From NCBI GenBank assembly GCA_963513935.1, contig OY740768.1, positions 43,022,368 to 43,086,367 of the forward strand: a DNA stretch of 64,000 bases. Reading direction: 5' to 3'. Below the pieces are notes generated by a model that worked only from the letters and a program-made list of their open reading frames with translations, searched no databases and was not told the DNA's origin. Below are positions 31,201 to 45,060 of this stretch, piece after piece. A program made the position numbers and the translations under genes. Each line of letters starts with the position of its first letter. Positions within the stretch are counted from its first letter, which is position 1. Source of the DNA: Aphrophora alni. Taxonomy: Eukaryota; Arthropoda; Insecta; Hemiptera; Aphrophoridae.

Positions 31201-34149
31201 TGGTCGCACAACGTGTGGCATTTGTTTAAAATAAATTGGCAAGATAAAAAAAGATATAACAAGATTGTTATGTTATAACGTTTACCAGAAAAGTAAAAAA
31301 CTAATCTATTTCAGTACTTTAGTGGTCCTTTTTCAGTAGTAAATATCATGCCTTCTGACGTCATTCCTGTATTTACTTACTTTAAAAAACTTTACATAAT
31401 TGTTACCATACAGGTAATACTAACGCCAGTAAATATGTATTTAATTTATTTTTATAATGTATAAAATAAAACAGGTGTTTTAATAAATTTGTAAATTAAA
31501 AGTAATTTCAATCAATATTACCAAAATATCAGTATCCTTCAAATCTGGATTTACAATTTCAAAAACTACTTCCAGATATTTTAATAGGAATGGAATTTAA
31601 ATTAATTTCCGACACAGAATAAAATTACTCCTCGTGTTAATACTCATTTAAAATTAACTATGGAATGTATCTTTTAAAACGCAACCGAGACTTTAAGGTA
31701 AAAATTACACATAATAATTATGATAGTTTTTGAGCCATACTCCCATCTTTTGACTGCAGGTTTTGGGTTGGGTTTATAATGAAACACCCTGTATTTTATC
31801 ATTAAAAAGTTGTGTTTTATACAAAGAAAGCTTAGATTATGGAAACGAATCAAAAACTGAGTACAGTCTTTGTATAGCTAGGAAAGTTGTTAAAAATTGG
31901 AAAAATTAATAGTTTAGTCTTTTTACAAAAACTGATATAGATAATCGTTTAAAAAAAATTAGAACCCTACAAATTTAATATAACAATTAACTCATTTAGA
32001 AAAAACTGGTTCTGATAAAATGATTTAAAAATTGGCTATCGAAATTAAGGATGGTTTAATAATTTCCTGGACTTTCGTTTTATATTTCAAGAAATGTTCA
32101 TTCGTTTCAAGAAATTCAAGTGGAACTATTTCAAAGTTATTTGGAGTAACTATTGAAGCAATCAGAAATAGACTCTAAAATTAATAATTCTACAGCTATT
32201 AATTCTGCTATGGACATTCATGCGGATACTCTAATAATTAATTTGTAAATGAGGTAAGTATTGCAGCTCGTCTGTGGACAGATTAATTAGTTATTGGGGC
32301 ATGAAGCGAAATAAATACTTCGGTAACTCCGTTCTAAAATAATTATACATAATCATTTAGGAAAATATTTCAACGTTGCATAGTTAATTATTAATAATTA
32401 TACTGATTGAGAAAAGATAAAATAGTAACAGAACAATTATATATATACAGCATACTTAGAGAAAACTATAATACAACTCGAAACAAGAAACTTTTGTAAA
32501 CTTTTTGTCACGAAATGGATTAACTTTTTCATATAACCCCAATAAAAAAAGAAGTGTTTCTTAACTCTTTAAACCCCATTGTTGTGTATAAACAACAAAA
32601 TATAATTCATGTTCGAACGACCTAAATACACATTTTTTGTTCGAAGTACCAATGTCTTTTTTTTTTAAATTTCATAGGAGAGGTGGAAAATATAAAGGGA
32701 GACATCCGATCTACTCAATATTGTGAGATTCTTACTCACTAAAAACTACCTTACTTCCTGTTAGTACCCCTATCTTGTAGGACAAGGATTCAGGAATGGT
32801 TTTTCATATACCAAGCAGATGAGCTTTTTCCATGGACATGTCAAGAAGATATAGTGAAAGAGAGCAGAACTGTATGTACGGTACAAAAAGCGATGTAGAT
32901 CTCCAGCTGGGAGAGAGTCCAGGCAGGGATATCCTCCCAACAGATTATGCAGGATCCCTGGTTGGAGTGGTGTGTAGGTGAAGGAGGGGGTTACCTTACA
33001 AATACCTTGTTAGTTATTTTAATATCAAATTACCCTAAATGTGTCCTAATCCTACTTCTGCTGCCTGAAATAAACATGAAAAAGAGACATGCTTATCGCC
33101 TGCAAGAACGAGTTGCAAGTGATATCTTCTCCTCGACTACTCATACATCTGGAAGCATCCTGGAAGGTCTTGTCTCAAGCATCTATGTTATGGCTACCAC
33201 TTCTGAAACAGACTTAGGCAAAGCCATGAGGAAAAGGTCACAGTTATGAGAATGTGGTCTACATTACAGGGTTAGCAGGTGGTCATGGGTTAGGGACAGT
33301 TAGTCTGTTTTTATCCGATTTTGTTTTATCTGTCAAGTGAAGAAATTAATATAGATCTCGAGAGTGAGTAAGCCTTGTAAACGTTTACTGCAAAATGTTG
33401 TATGTGTTGTTTAATAAAAGGGACATTCAAGTCTTTGTGTGTTTTAAGATTGGTAAGATTGGTAAGAAACTGTAGTTTTAATCCTACAGGTTCCTTATAT
33501 CATTTCATGTTCATAGATGAAAAAATGCACTTGACATATTTATACTGCATCATCTCTTTACAAATCATCTGTTGAATATTTTCATGTAACCTAATACTAA
33601 TAATTATAATTTTAGTTTTATTGTGATAGTGAAATTGATAAATTATTATAACTTGATGACATAGAACTCAATAAATCCATTAGTGTATCGGATGGTGGTG
33701 TCTGCAATAGGTGATGAACCTGATGCTAATGATTAGGATGACTTAACAATATTATTTATAAAGTTGAAAATGTGATTAATGATGCATCATTGCTACTAAG
33801 CATTACTGAGAAACAAATTTCAGAAACTGTGGTAAATTATTTTCAGTGGGTCAACGGTTTGAAAATGAAATTTATAGTTATGACTAGTTGGCTCATATAT
33901 AAAACTCCTTTCTCTTAGTGAATTCATTAGTAGGGGTAATTTTAGCTCTTTCATTCTTCAGTCCATAACCTAATAATAAAGATGCTGCTTCCACAATCGC
34001 CACTGAACAACCTGTATTAAGGCAAAAGAAAAAAGGTTGGAGATTGTGAAAAGTAGATTTTCATCCTTTTGAAGATATTCTTGGAAAACGTCTTGACTAC
34101 CTGAAGAAGAGTATTTTAAAACTTTCATCACAGATAAATGCTGTTGAAC
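31201..34149. other. Intergenic, no gene identified
   Basis: Includes an open frame of 100 codons at 32947-33249 without recognisable features. The segment 32660-33260 is GC-richer than its surroundings and may be element debris. Confidence 0.45.
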
Positions 34150-35430
34150 TGCTTTCAGTTCAGTCAAATATTTATGCTATGAATAAGGATGGTGTCGAGT
34201 TTCCAAAAATAAGGATGGAATAGAGCTGTTTATTTCCATATTATTGCAAATGGGTATTGTAAAAATGCTCAAAATAAAATTTTATTGGATTAATGAATGA
34301 CACTACACTCCTATCTTGTGAGCAGGAATAGATTATACCACATTTAAAAATATATTCTTAACTCAGACAATATAAAAGGAAACATGAAACAGATACTACT
34401 CGAGACAAATTATTCAAAGTACGATATATTTTGCATACTGTACAATTAACACTAAATAATTGAAGAAGAAAATTCTGTAGACAAACAAATTATCCCATTC
34501 ATATTCTGCAGTACTATAAAGCAATACAAAAAAAAAAAAAAAAAACAAGCAGCACAAGTGGGGCTGTAAAGTTTTCACTCATTGTGGCTCATCAGGAATA
34601 ATGTACAATTTCAAAATTTATACAGGAAAATATACTTGTGAAGATGAAGGGTTATGGTTTTCAGTAAATATTATGCTTGCTCTTATAAAAAATTTTCTTC
34701 TAAGTCAAAATTTATACAGATAACTGGTTTTCATCTCTAAACTTAGCTACTGTTCTAAAACAAAAAAAGTCACAGATTCTTAGGTGCAATTCGTCCATTG
34801 AAACCTGAAAAAGAACCTTAGAAATCAGGTCACCTCAATGAAAAAAAAAAAAAAAAAAAAAAAAAACAACAACAAAAAATGGGATTTATTTTGTATAATA
34901 TATCTTAGATTTGAGCCAGAAGACTACTCCACAAGATGTAGTCAAGTTAAAAAAATATACATTCAAGTTCCGCGGTCATATATTTGTTTAGCAATATAAC
35001 AAATTTATCCGAGTTGAAGATTTATAGTGCTATATAAGATAAATTTACGCTCTACAAAATGGTATATGTAGATAATTTATTGGTGCCTAAATGTTTCTAT
35101 TGTCAATTCTTGGTTGCTGTACAAATGCCACAGGAGACAACATGGGAAAAAGGTAAATTTTAATCTAATTCAATAGCAAACACAAATTGCTTCAGAATTG
35201 GCTTGTAATATTCTAAGTGCAAAGAAATGATGTCGCCTCCAGTACATCTTACGAATCTCTGAACATTAAGCCAAAGAGAATTCAAAATATATTAAAAACA
35301 AAATAGTTGTGATACCAGTTGATGATGTTTGACTCGACAAAATCTGAAACGATGGAAAAACAGAATAAGTGGAGAGTTTGCTCAGTAGGATTTAAGAAAG
35401 TGAAATTTAAAATAGATTTGTATTTGACTG
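34150..35430 (+). pseudogene. piggyBac-type transposase relic
   Basis: Several frames together give the piggyBac DDE domain in order: an ELFISILLQMGI...FYWIN block (about 34,220-34,295), a LFKVRYILHTVQLTLNN block (about 34,410), WGCKVFTHCGSSGIMYNFKI then YTGK (34,560-34,630) and TDNWFSSLNLATVLKQKK (34,710-34,770). The last contains the DNWF motif with a catalytic Asp. A-rich insertions (17 A at about 34,529, 26 A at about 34,841) and frame changes break it. Terminal TTAA sites and inverted repeats were not located. The family is well supported; the extent is approximate. Confidence 0.72.
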
Positions 35431-36467
35431 AATATAAAACTGTTTTTTGATATTTCATCAAAAGTAAGCAGAACAAATTTGTATTGTTATAATGATACAG
35501 TAATTTATTTAACACTTCTGTTTTTATTATAATACCATATATTTTGTAGTTTATAGAATTAAGAAATTATTATTACATAAAGTAAACTTGAACAAAGTAA
35601 TTGTATTGCAGTTATGATAATTATGTTTTTGTTTATAGTACAAAAATAAAAATTAATATAAACATTATTTTGTACAACTTAAGCTTGAACTATATTTTAT
35701 TGTTAGTAGCCTAGTACGATAAATATTCACAATACAAAATTATGTTTTTGTGTGTGTGTGTTTAGAATACCAACATAAAGTATGAATTGTAAAACATTGT
35801 ATGTTTAGTATGATAACACGCATGAAGTAATTCTGTTCGCGGAATTGTAGACAGAAATGAAATCTTTAACTATCAATTTTAAAAATTAATAAAATTTTTA
35901 ATTTTCCATAAATGTAATAAAAATATTAATTATGTAATGGTTAATTTTTTATGGGTATGTGAGAAAATTTGTACAATATTTCTGCGTCGTTCACACAATA
36001 TTTTAATCCTTCAAGCGTCCGTATGCCTTCAGAGTACCCGCGTCCATGCTTTAGAACCGTCCAATAACTTTTAAGTTGCCTCAATTTTAAAACAGAACAT
36101 AAAAATATGAAAAACTATGTATATACGTCATCTATCCTAGCTACACAGAACTCATTTCTAAACTTTATAACGTTGTAACACACGTTTGGTTTTAACAACG
36201 TAACAAACTCATGCGAATGGTAAAGTTAGAGCAGGACCGCGATGCCCTCGGTTAATAGACTACAAAATATAACGGTACATATCATTATTCGGAAAGATCA
36301 TTTGCAAATAATTGCAATAACATTTTCAAATAGTGTATTTTGGTAGTAATCTTGAAGTTGGATATAAATACGGTAACCGGATAATGATATAAATACAATT
36401 AAATTACTCTTTTTTTATTTGTTGTAGTTTGCAGTAAGTTATTAATGCAAAATATTATCAATGTATT

Positions 36468-36470
<3 letters not shown>
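35431..36470. other. Intergenic, no feature seen
   Basis: AT-rich flank of the piggyBac relic; no coding signal. Confidence 0.55.

Positions 36471-36513
<43 letters not shown>
36471..36513. repeat. (TA)n microsatellite
   Basis: Pure TA tract of about 21 units. Confidence 0.95.
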
Positions 36514-36517
<4 letters not shown>

Positions 36518-39500
36518 AGAATTAAATGTCTCACGCCAGAAAAGGCACAACAAACAAAGAAAAAAAACATTATGAACGTGTAACTCTTTCAACTTCACAT
36601 TTTTGTTTTTTGGAAAAAAAACAACTTGTTTTCTGAACCAACGATGAAGTATAACTTTGTATGTTATCTTTGGTTTTTATTTGAGATTATTCGGTTTTAT
36701 GTTAAAGACCATTTTATACTCTGTTTTTGTTAAGTCAGAGTTATCTCTTCCCTAACCACTTCCTGTGGAAATTCAAAGGACTGGGTTGTTCGGTGTACAT
36801 TTTGCACTTCATCTCTTAAGCAATGAGTATAATTTAACAGTCTTTCTAAAACGAATTTTGTTTAAAATATTAGCTCAGTTCTTTCCTTTATGAAAAGGCT
36901 ATGAAAAAGTAATTCCTAATATATATTGTTGTATTATCAATATTATTTACAGAAAATTCCAATTTTACCAATATTTATTGAAACTGTCTGGGTATTGGAA
37001 ACAGAGACACTCAAAATCCTAAGCTTTTAATTTAAAATTAAGAAAATGATAGTTACTAATTATTAAATAGGCCTAATTTAAAATGTGTTTTTCTCAAGAG
37101 TCTAATTGTTTGAATACACTTTACTCATTTACTTTATCTAAAAATTTTGAATATTTAAAAAAAATATACGTACGGTAGTCTATTTTTGTCGTGTGTTAAA
37201 ACTGAGTGCTCAGAATATTTAAAAAATAATAGTTTATATTCGATTACCGGTAACGTAAAAAAATAAAAATCAATAAATAAAATTATAGTACAAATCATTA
37301 AAGGCGATACAAATCATAGGTTACAATTACATTTTGTAAAGTTGAATTTATATTATATATCAATGCCGATTATATTTTATTATTATCATATTATTAGGGC
37401 TATATGCCGATCGATTAGAATTATTAAATCCCTCGAAATAAAATGTTTTGATTTTAATAGTAAATTAATTTTGCCACACATCTATTATCAAAAATTGTGA
37501 AAAAAGTGTAACAAATGGAGAATCTTATAGACATACTTTATGAACAGTTTCAAGAATAGTAATACTAAGATATGATGCCGCCTTGGTGCCACTACTTGGC
37601 CTTGTACAAGTCGTAATGTCGCTGACGTAGGACCTAGTGACAATGTCCATGACCAGTTTTGTACGACACAGATTAGATTTAAAATACTATATGCATCTAA
37701 CAGATGACAAAATAGGACGACAATTTCTTTCGGTATTTTTTTTTTATAACCGTTCTACTCTAAACTTCAAGCAATCTATATTAATATATTCAAAACATCA
37801 ATCTGTACAAAATGAAGGTTGTGTTTTTTATGATAATAATTCTCTTAATATGTATTGTAGAAATAAATGTGGTCTTTTAGGTGAAGTTCCAGAACCTACA
37901 AATATAGGTTACCCTCGTTGTTTTATGATTTGAAAAATCTGTGGAGAAAAGTAAAAAACCGCCAACAAGCATAGCGCCATGATGGAAACTAACACTGAAA
38001 CTATTAATTTAAGAAACGAACCCAGACCTATAGCTAGGCCTGAGCAGTCTAAATCTTTAAAACATATAACTTGGGTAACATCTCGTCAAAACCAAAGTTA
38101 AAAATATCACTATAGACTTGAAAAACTGTATTTACGGTATTAAATGTGATGTGGCAATATTATTAACGAGACAAAATTACCTCTAAATATTAAAATTAGT
38201 AAACACAAAAAGAACTTGCGTGATAGACAAATCGAAACTAGTTTAACACATTTAGTCCGAAAATCATAAATTCAAATGGGAAGAGACAAAAACAAGGAAA
38301 AACCAATACAAACAAAAAATATTTAGAACCTCATATATAAAGTTATCGGACAATCCCATCAGTCAAAACAGTATAGTTAAGGTCGTTATGTCTTTTAATA
38401 ATAAAAACTGAATAATTGAAAAGGTCGAATAGAAACTAAGAATCGAAATTTGTTCGGTTAAACCTCCACAAGGAGTGATGGCTAGGTCACACGCTAAAAT
38501 TTTGAAAGAGGTGATAAAACGTTGTTTCCAATTTCGTGTATTAAAGGATAAACACCCACCAGTTTCGATTTCCAAACTAATTTCAAAACTGTTTAAGACT
38601 GTTTAAAATATGCACAAATAAAAGATTCATTCGATTTTTATAAACTGGATAGCTTAGATATGGCTGGGTACGTATAATAATGGTTCACATTAACTTGTTT
38701 AATTAATTAGTAATTAACTACCTGGCACTACTGCACATTAGTTCTGCGCATATATTTTAACAATGGTGTAAACATAACCTCAAATAAGCTAATAAATATA
38801 TAACAGCTGATCAGCTAAAACATCTGTTAGTTTAAGTGTAGGGTAGAAAAAAAAACTGTTTGAAACGTTGTAAAACTGCAAAGTTATTTATAGTTGCAGT
38901 TATTTATGGACTATTAAAATTGCACATATGGAAGTATACTTTCAAATTATTATTAAACAAGCTTCCTACAGTTTGTAAGCCAACAGAGAGTTTTGCGCAA
39001 TTATGACTACACCACCCTGAGACTGCTTGATCCTCTAATAGATCACATCTTTCAGTTGATATATCTCTGTAGCATAAGCAACATAGAAAACTAATATGGA
39101 CCAAGTTGTTATATACCTGTTTAATATTAAACTTGACGCTAGACAAAACATTTAAAATTAACATAACATATTGTCCTGAAGGATTCTGGTTCCGCCCACT
39201 GGTCCGTGTCCTTGAGTGAAGTATGTAACATTCTATTTTCTCATGTTAGGAATGCTCTCTCTCACTCTTTCTCTCTCTCAGGTTCCTTTTAACAGTGTCA
39301 AGATGAGTTTTCTGTTCATCTAAACATTAGATACTTGCCTATGCAAGGCAGTGTAACCTTCTATGAATAAAGTGATATCAACAGAACCACGTACAGTTAT
39401 AACGTAAGATCACAAGTTGCGTGACGTCAATTTGAAGGGGTTCATTTCTTATAAATATTCAGTATTTGTAAGGTTTGTCATTCTAGAAGTGTCGAGATAG

Positions 39501-40216
39501 AAGACCTATACATTTTAGACAGTTATATTGAATAGGATTTTCGAAATTCACTTCTCTCAACCTAAAATTTATATAATTAATGTTATGTTTCTATATAACC
39601 CTTCATCATGTCGACTTGATGCCTATAATACCACTTAGCCCACACACCTATAATTAATTACCATTTATGTATTATTGTAAAATGACAATAATCAAAGAAC
39701 AAATTGAGTTATCGACTGAAATGTTGTGCTCAGAATTTTCTGGAAATTCGGATTAGTCCTGATGAGAAACTTGTGGTTTGATATTTAACCAAATCTAAAA
39801 ACTGTAATCTCATTACAAATGATGCCTTTCACTCACGTATAAAAGTGAAGTGCGTGTTGCAAATTGTAAAGGTCAGATCGTTTTCACACTTTCTTAATAA
39901 TGTTTCATCTTATTCGTCCGAAATTTGAGTTTTAGTAATTAAAACTATAAAGATGATGATTAGAGCAAAAAATGCCTACCCAACGAAGTTAGTGACCATC
40001 TCGTGTAGAAAATAAAAATATACAAATAAATGTCATTCACACAGAATCCTATAGTCGTTGGAGTTATTTCTACATAATAAATCTACAGAGTTTATAACCA
40101 AGTTATTTTATTGAATAATCAGTTTAGCTAATAAATTTTGTACAATTTACTTTGAATATCCTAAATGAATAGAATAGTCAACAAAATATACTATTAAGAG
40201 TATATAATTAAAGAAC
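36514..40216. other. Intergenic, no gene identified
   Basis: A 98-codon frame at 37637-37933 and a run of short frames to about 38600 could be decayed coding sequence of an element, but no domain is recognisable. A CT-rich tract lies at 39250-39280. Confidence 0.45.
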
Positions 40217-40220
40217 AATA

Positions 40221-40619
40221 ATGTCCGTCTATGTGACTTTTTTAATAATAAAGTAGTTATTTACTTTATAATTATATGACGCGTTTCGGAACTCGTTCCA
40301 TCTTCAGAATATCGCTCTGCTGAGGTCGTTAAAACATTAAAATTAATTATTACACATCATATCACAACACAACACATACATGCACACATTGACACAGACA
40401 ATATTACCAAGTGTGCACACCGTCGAATAAGTTTATATGTTAATGTGCGCGTGTATGTGTATATGTGTTGTGATATGTTGTGTAATAATTTATTTTAATG
40501 TTTTAACGACCTCAGCAGAGCGATATTCTGAAGATGGAACGAGTTCCAAAACGCGTCATATAATTATAAAGTAAATAACTAATTTACTTTATTATTAAAA
40601 AAGTCACATAGACGGACAT
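40221..40619. mobile_element. 399-bp palindromic MITE, TA target site
   Basis: The left half from ATGTCCGTCTATGTGACTTT is the reverse complement of the right half ending GTCACATAGACGGACAT, with only scattered mismatches over about 190 bp per arm. The arms include a ACGCGTTT(C/T)GGAACTCG block and a CGACCTCAGCAGAGCGATAT block. TA dinucleotides flank both ends, which fits a Tc1/mariner-type insertion. No coding capacity. Confidence 0.85.
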
Positions 40620-40639
40620 TATTATTCTTTTGTTATATA

Positions 40640-41379
40640 AAAAAGAGTGACTTGGATACAAACACAATGAGTTTTATATTAAGAGTATGTTTGTTTTGAT
40701 ATTGTCTTGCTTTAGAAGACAATTGCAATGTCGGTGAAAAGTTGATAACGCCTTAATTTTGGAAAGTTATAGCCTGAAATTAACATTTTTGCCAAATAAC
40801 TTCTCAATTATATTTAATGTAAATAGCTGGAACCATGCCTATAGAAACTATAACTGTGCTAACCACCTTTTGGAATCAGGACATAATTTCGATCCTAATT
40901 TCGGTCATAATAGAATTTTAAACTTTTACACATAGAAAATAAAAGCAGTAGACTAGATTAAATAATTTAGAATGTTTAGAAATTAACAGATCTATTTCAC
41001 TTAGGCCTATTTTTAACTTAAGTGACCAAATTGTATTAAATTCTTTACCCCTTCTAAAACCCATCTTTAACATAGTTCATCAACCTTCCTCTACCTATTA
41101 GGTCATTCCCCCTACCCTTCCCAATTTCTCTTATTGTATTTCAGTTTCCTGTTACTTGTGTATGTATATTTGTTAATACTTGTTAATTATCAGTTGCCCG
41201 ATGATGCCGCAAGGCGAAACAATTGTAGCTCGTTTATCTTATTTAAATAATTGTTAAACTTTAGTTTTATTGCTATATTTTTAATCCTTTAACTCCTTAA
41301 TTCTTCATCTGTAAAGAGATGTCATCATACCAAAGAATTAAAAATTTTAAATTTATTGTATTGCAAGTTAAATTACCAA
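40640..41379. other. Intergenic, possible short-element debris
   Basis: GATGATGCCGCAAGGCGAAAC at about 41200 resembles the GATG...GCGAAAC core seen at the ends of many arthropod short repeats. No gene. Confidence 0.4.
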
Positions 41380-41880
41380 ACAAAATAAACAGTATAAAAA
41401 CATAGCACAACCTTTCCCAACAGTTGTTCACAAAACCAAATACTAATGAAACAAAAATATTCTTCACCAAAAATGTTAGTTTAGGAGTTGTTAGTTCAAA
41501 AATTATAATTAAGCATGGACTCTGTCTTAGGTTATTACAGAATATTTGTAAAACAATATTTACTTAATTAAATAAAGCTTTGGTTTGCCACGAATACATA
41601 AAAAATTTAAACGTGTTTTATGAAATCGACAACTTTACTATTCGTTTTATTTTTTAGGAATGGATTTTCTTACAATTAAAAATTAGGCATCGTATAAGAA
41701 TTTTATTTCTGGCTATTTCAAATTTATCAAACGTTTCACTCGTTTTGGGCTGCACTGCTAACAGACAGACGTCATTCCAAAAACCACTTTTTGGAGACCT
41801 CAAAACGTGTATTTTTGCATAGATGTTTTACTCACTACATAATTTTCTCTTATACTGCGTATATATGATAAATTTATTCA
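41380..41880. repeat. Old dispersed repeat, copy 3
   Basis: Block order as in copies at 3925 and 28965: CACAACCTTTCCC, ATTATAATTAAGCATGGACT, CAGACAGACGTCATTCCAAA, GGAGACCTCAAAACGTG and CATAATTTTCTCTTATACTG. Confidence 0.55.
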
Positions 41881-42407
41881 GCCCTAGATACGATACACAT
41901 GGTTACCCCGTTTTTTAATAAGTCATTGATTTTTCTGAAATTCAATGTGTCTCTTTGGATATATGACATTTCCTTATTGCACATTTTAAGTCTCCATTTT
42001 ACTTTGGAGTTGTTATTTATATAATCGCACATGATACGTGATCGGCTGAAAATCTCGTTTTCTGATACTTTTGGCCATTATAAAGCTCAGTTAAAAACGT
42101 ATTTCGTATTTTATTTATTTAATTTTAAATAATGTGTAAGTAAAATTTTTTACAATAGACTCCAAGGAAATTTGATATTTTTACAGTTATAAGATTTAGT
42201 CCACTCTCGATTGAGGAGGCTGGAGGATTCGAAAAGCAAGTCAGTCTACCGGTTGTTAATCTATAACGATTTGTTATCACACAAAACAAGAATTGAGGAT
42301 AGTTCCACATTGCTTGCAAGCTCATTTCTAGTCCGGATTGCTACCAAAATGGTAGCTTGCAATCCCAGCCACGATCTGTGTTTTCGTAGAATGTTCCACT
42401 TTTAAAA

Positions 42408-42566
42408 ATGGCGGAGTATCATTCTGTGAGTTGTGGCGACATGTCCCCGGGTGCTGTTAAATCACTGGAGCAGTCCGTAATGTGTTTAATTGCGTGGACT
42501 AGTGCTATCATGTGTTTAGTGATATTTTGTATTAATATTCTGAGTTATCTGATTATTAATTGTTAA
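42408..42566 (+). CDS. Possible 52-residue single-pass membrane microprotein
   Basis: ATG in a good context (AAAAATGGCG) opens 52 codons to TAA. The first 22 residues are polar (MAEYHSVSCGDMSPG...). The rest is hydrophobic, with one likely transmembrane segment (AIMCLVIFCINILSYLII). The region around it is less AT-rich than the flanks. No family is recognised; the size and layout resemble small single-pass regulators, but no sequence match is claimed. It may equally be a first exon or chance. Confidence 0.25.
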   Translation: MAEYHSVSCGDMSPGAVKSLEQSVMCLIAWTSAIMCLVIFCINILSYLIINC

Positions 42567-44480
42567 ATTCGATTATCAAAGCTTATCCCCCCCCCCGTGT
42601 TTTAGTTAGATATTGTTTTTGTTGAGTGATCCACGGGCGGTTTAACTCATGGCCTACGTAAAAATCTATAACTACCACGGTATAACAGCTCTGCAATGGT
42701 CTGCCATGTGTATTTTTTAACATATTATATTTAATTACGAAGTATTAAAATGTGTGTTTTGATTTCTATGACAAAGTTCCAAGAAAAGATATTCATTACA
42801 TGTCAGAACGTGCTAAACGTAATTTATATTGACACAAAAATATGAAAGATAGTTAAAGCTGCAACAAACAAACCTCATGCCATTAGACAGTTGGAGTAAT
42901 TTAATATTTATTTAATTTTCACAAAAATTACAAATCGTAAAAGTAATTTGTAGACCTACATTTTTTTTTTTTAGTTTTCTTCGAGATTTTCATCTTCTGG
43001 TTTTAAACTCATTGGATAATGATGGGTTCATATTATTGATGTAGTTTATTCGAACATTTGCAGTCATTAAATATAGGTCGTTTTGAAATTATACATCAAC
43101 TCTCGTCACCAAATAAAATAACAGTATTGTTAGTTGTAGTTGTAGTATATGATCTCGACTATACTTAGGCCTTTTTTTAATGTTACGTGTCATTCTGTTG
43201 AGTTGTAGTTCGTTGACATTCGGATCACATTTTGCATATAGTTTTAGTTATTTCGAGAGCTTAGAACTAGTTTTAGCCCTGAGTTCTTTTCTTAGGTTAC
43301 TTGTTTTATTATTAGTTACCAACATAATATAACCCTATGATTCGTTTTGACATTATTCTAGGTTTTTTCACTTAACGAAAGTTGATCCATAATTCCGCAA
43401 ATTCTTGTATTGGCTTTACGTACACAATGAAGGCAAATGTCAGTATAAACTATATAAATAATAACACTTCACACTGGCATTGTCACGTCTTCAAGGTATA
43501 TTAAACGCATTGAAGACTTGATGATGTTGTCAACGACAATGAAACACGTATTACCTAGAGAAGGCGAAAGTTAGAATTATTTATATACTTTTTGATACAT
43601 GTATGATTTTATTTCAAAAATTCTTTTTATGAGTTATTGTCTCTCTTTCAGATTTTGAAAGCAACTTTATTTTTTAATCTCAAAGGAATATGAAATGAAG
43701 TATTTGAACTGCTGCCATTTTAAAATGTAGTAAGAAGAATTTATATGAAGTAGATTTTTTTTTTTCAAGTTTAGAGAAAATAAAAAAAAATTTCGAATAG
43801 CTAGAACTAGGATGGTTACATATATTTATGTTTATGACAATGGGAGTGACATTTTTATTTACTTGTTTTTTTAATAGTAGTAGTTGATTAAAAGTTTTCA
43901 AACAAACAAGGAATAGTTTATGATAATCTGTATAAAATTTGATAAAAACAGTATATTTCGGCCTTTTCAGACTGCCATAAGGATTAAATATAAATGGACG
44001 TCTTTTCTTCTCTTATGGGGGGGGGGGGGAACTACCAGAAAAGTTATGTTTAAACAATGGGTGTAATATTAAAACAAATAGCATAATTTTAGGTGTTCGT
44101 CCTTTTACCTCACAGAGTCACGACCTAGACCACCCAAAGGCTAAGAGCTAATTACAAAACAAGATGGCGTTACAAGGTCATTCTGACCTTGACATTTCGG
44201 GAAGCTCATCTTTCACCTAAAATATTGTTGCAAATTTATGAAGGGTTTTCCCGTGAACATCCGGTTGGTCTGATCTTTTGTTTTGCTTTGTTGAAGCTGG
44301 AGGGAGAATACACTTATTATTAGCTTACACGTTTTTATTTAGCTTCCTTTGTTCGATACATTCCAATCTTGTAATCGATTTTTAATCCATTTCCCGGTGT
44401 TTAGGTAGTTTGAATACTTACGCATTTTTCAAGATAATACAATATTCTGTCAAATTTGAATTGTGTCCTACTCCTTCTTC
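42567..44480. other. Intergenic, no feature seen
   Basis: Homopolymer runs (C at about 42586, G at about 44018) and AT-rich sequence; no coding signal. Confidence 0.5.
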
Positions 44481-45060
44481 TTTTGATACCCCTCCTTTTT
44501 TTTTAAAAAACCCCAGCAATTGTCTACTGGAAGATCTCAGTGAGTAGAGTTCAAATTTGTCTCGATCCCTCCTTTCCCCTGATTTTCTTAGTGTTAGTTA
44601 ATCCCAACAACATGGGTATGTATAAATAGAGACCCGTACAGAAGTTCACTGTAGTGAGTACGGGCTTGGCAATTCCGAAGGAGCTTAGCTGGACCTACAC
44701 TCTTTTTTTCATGTAGCCTTGAGTTAGATTCCTCAATTTCCTATCCAGGTGTATTTTGTCCAACTTTTGTTCTTTTCCGACCCTGACGCTAATAGAGTAT
44801 TTGAGGGCTAGCCCTAGATTTTTATCTTAGTTTTTCATAACGATATGATGACCGAGAGGTTTTTACCTTTAAACAACAAAGACATAATCTACGGAAAGAC
44901 CTTAGTAAGAGTTGATTCATCCCTCCCCTACCCTTTGGATTGTCACACCGTTAGAAAACCCCAGAGATGCTTTATTGCGGAGAGCGCTGATTTATTTAAT
45001 TTTACTTCTAACACCATTAACATTATATGTGTTCATAACAAACAACAAAATTAGAAAAAT
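44480..45060 (+). repeat. Dispersed LTR-like fragment, copy 2
   Basis: Contains TATAAATAGAGACCCG at about 44620 and an initiator-like stretch 30 bp on, then the GACGCTAATAGAGTATTTGAGG block shared with 21940-22160. Together with the 63.8-kb fragment it looks like the remains of an LTR family; no partner LTR or internal region is seen. Confidence 0.4.

Noticed and set aside
32947..33249. 100-codon frame
   Set aside because: No domain; the hydrophobic stretch is short and the surroundings look like element debris.
37637..37933. 98-codon frame with several Cys near the end
   Set aside because: Cys spacing fits no known fold, there is no signal peptide, and no splice support.
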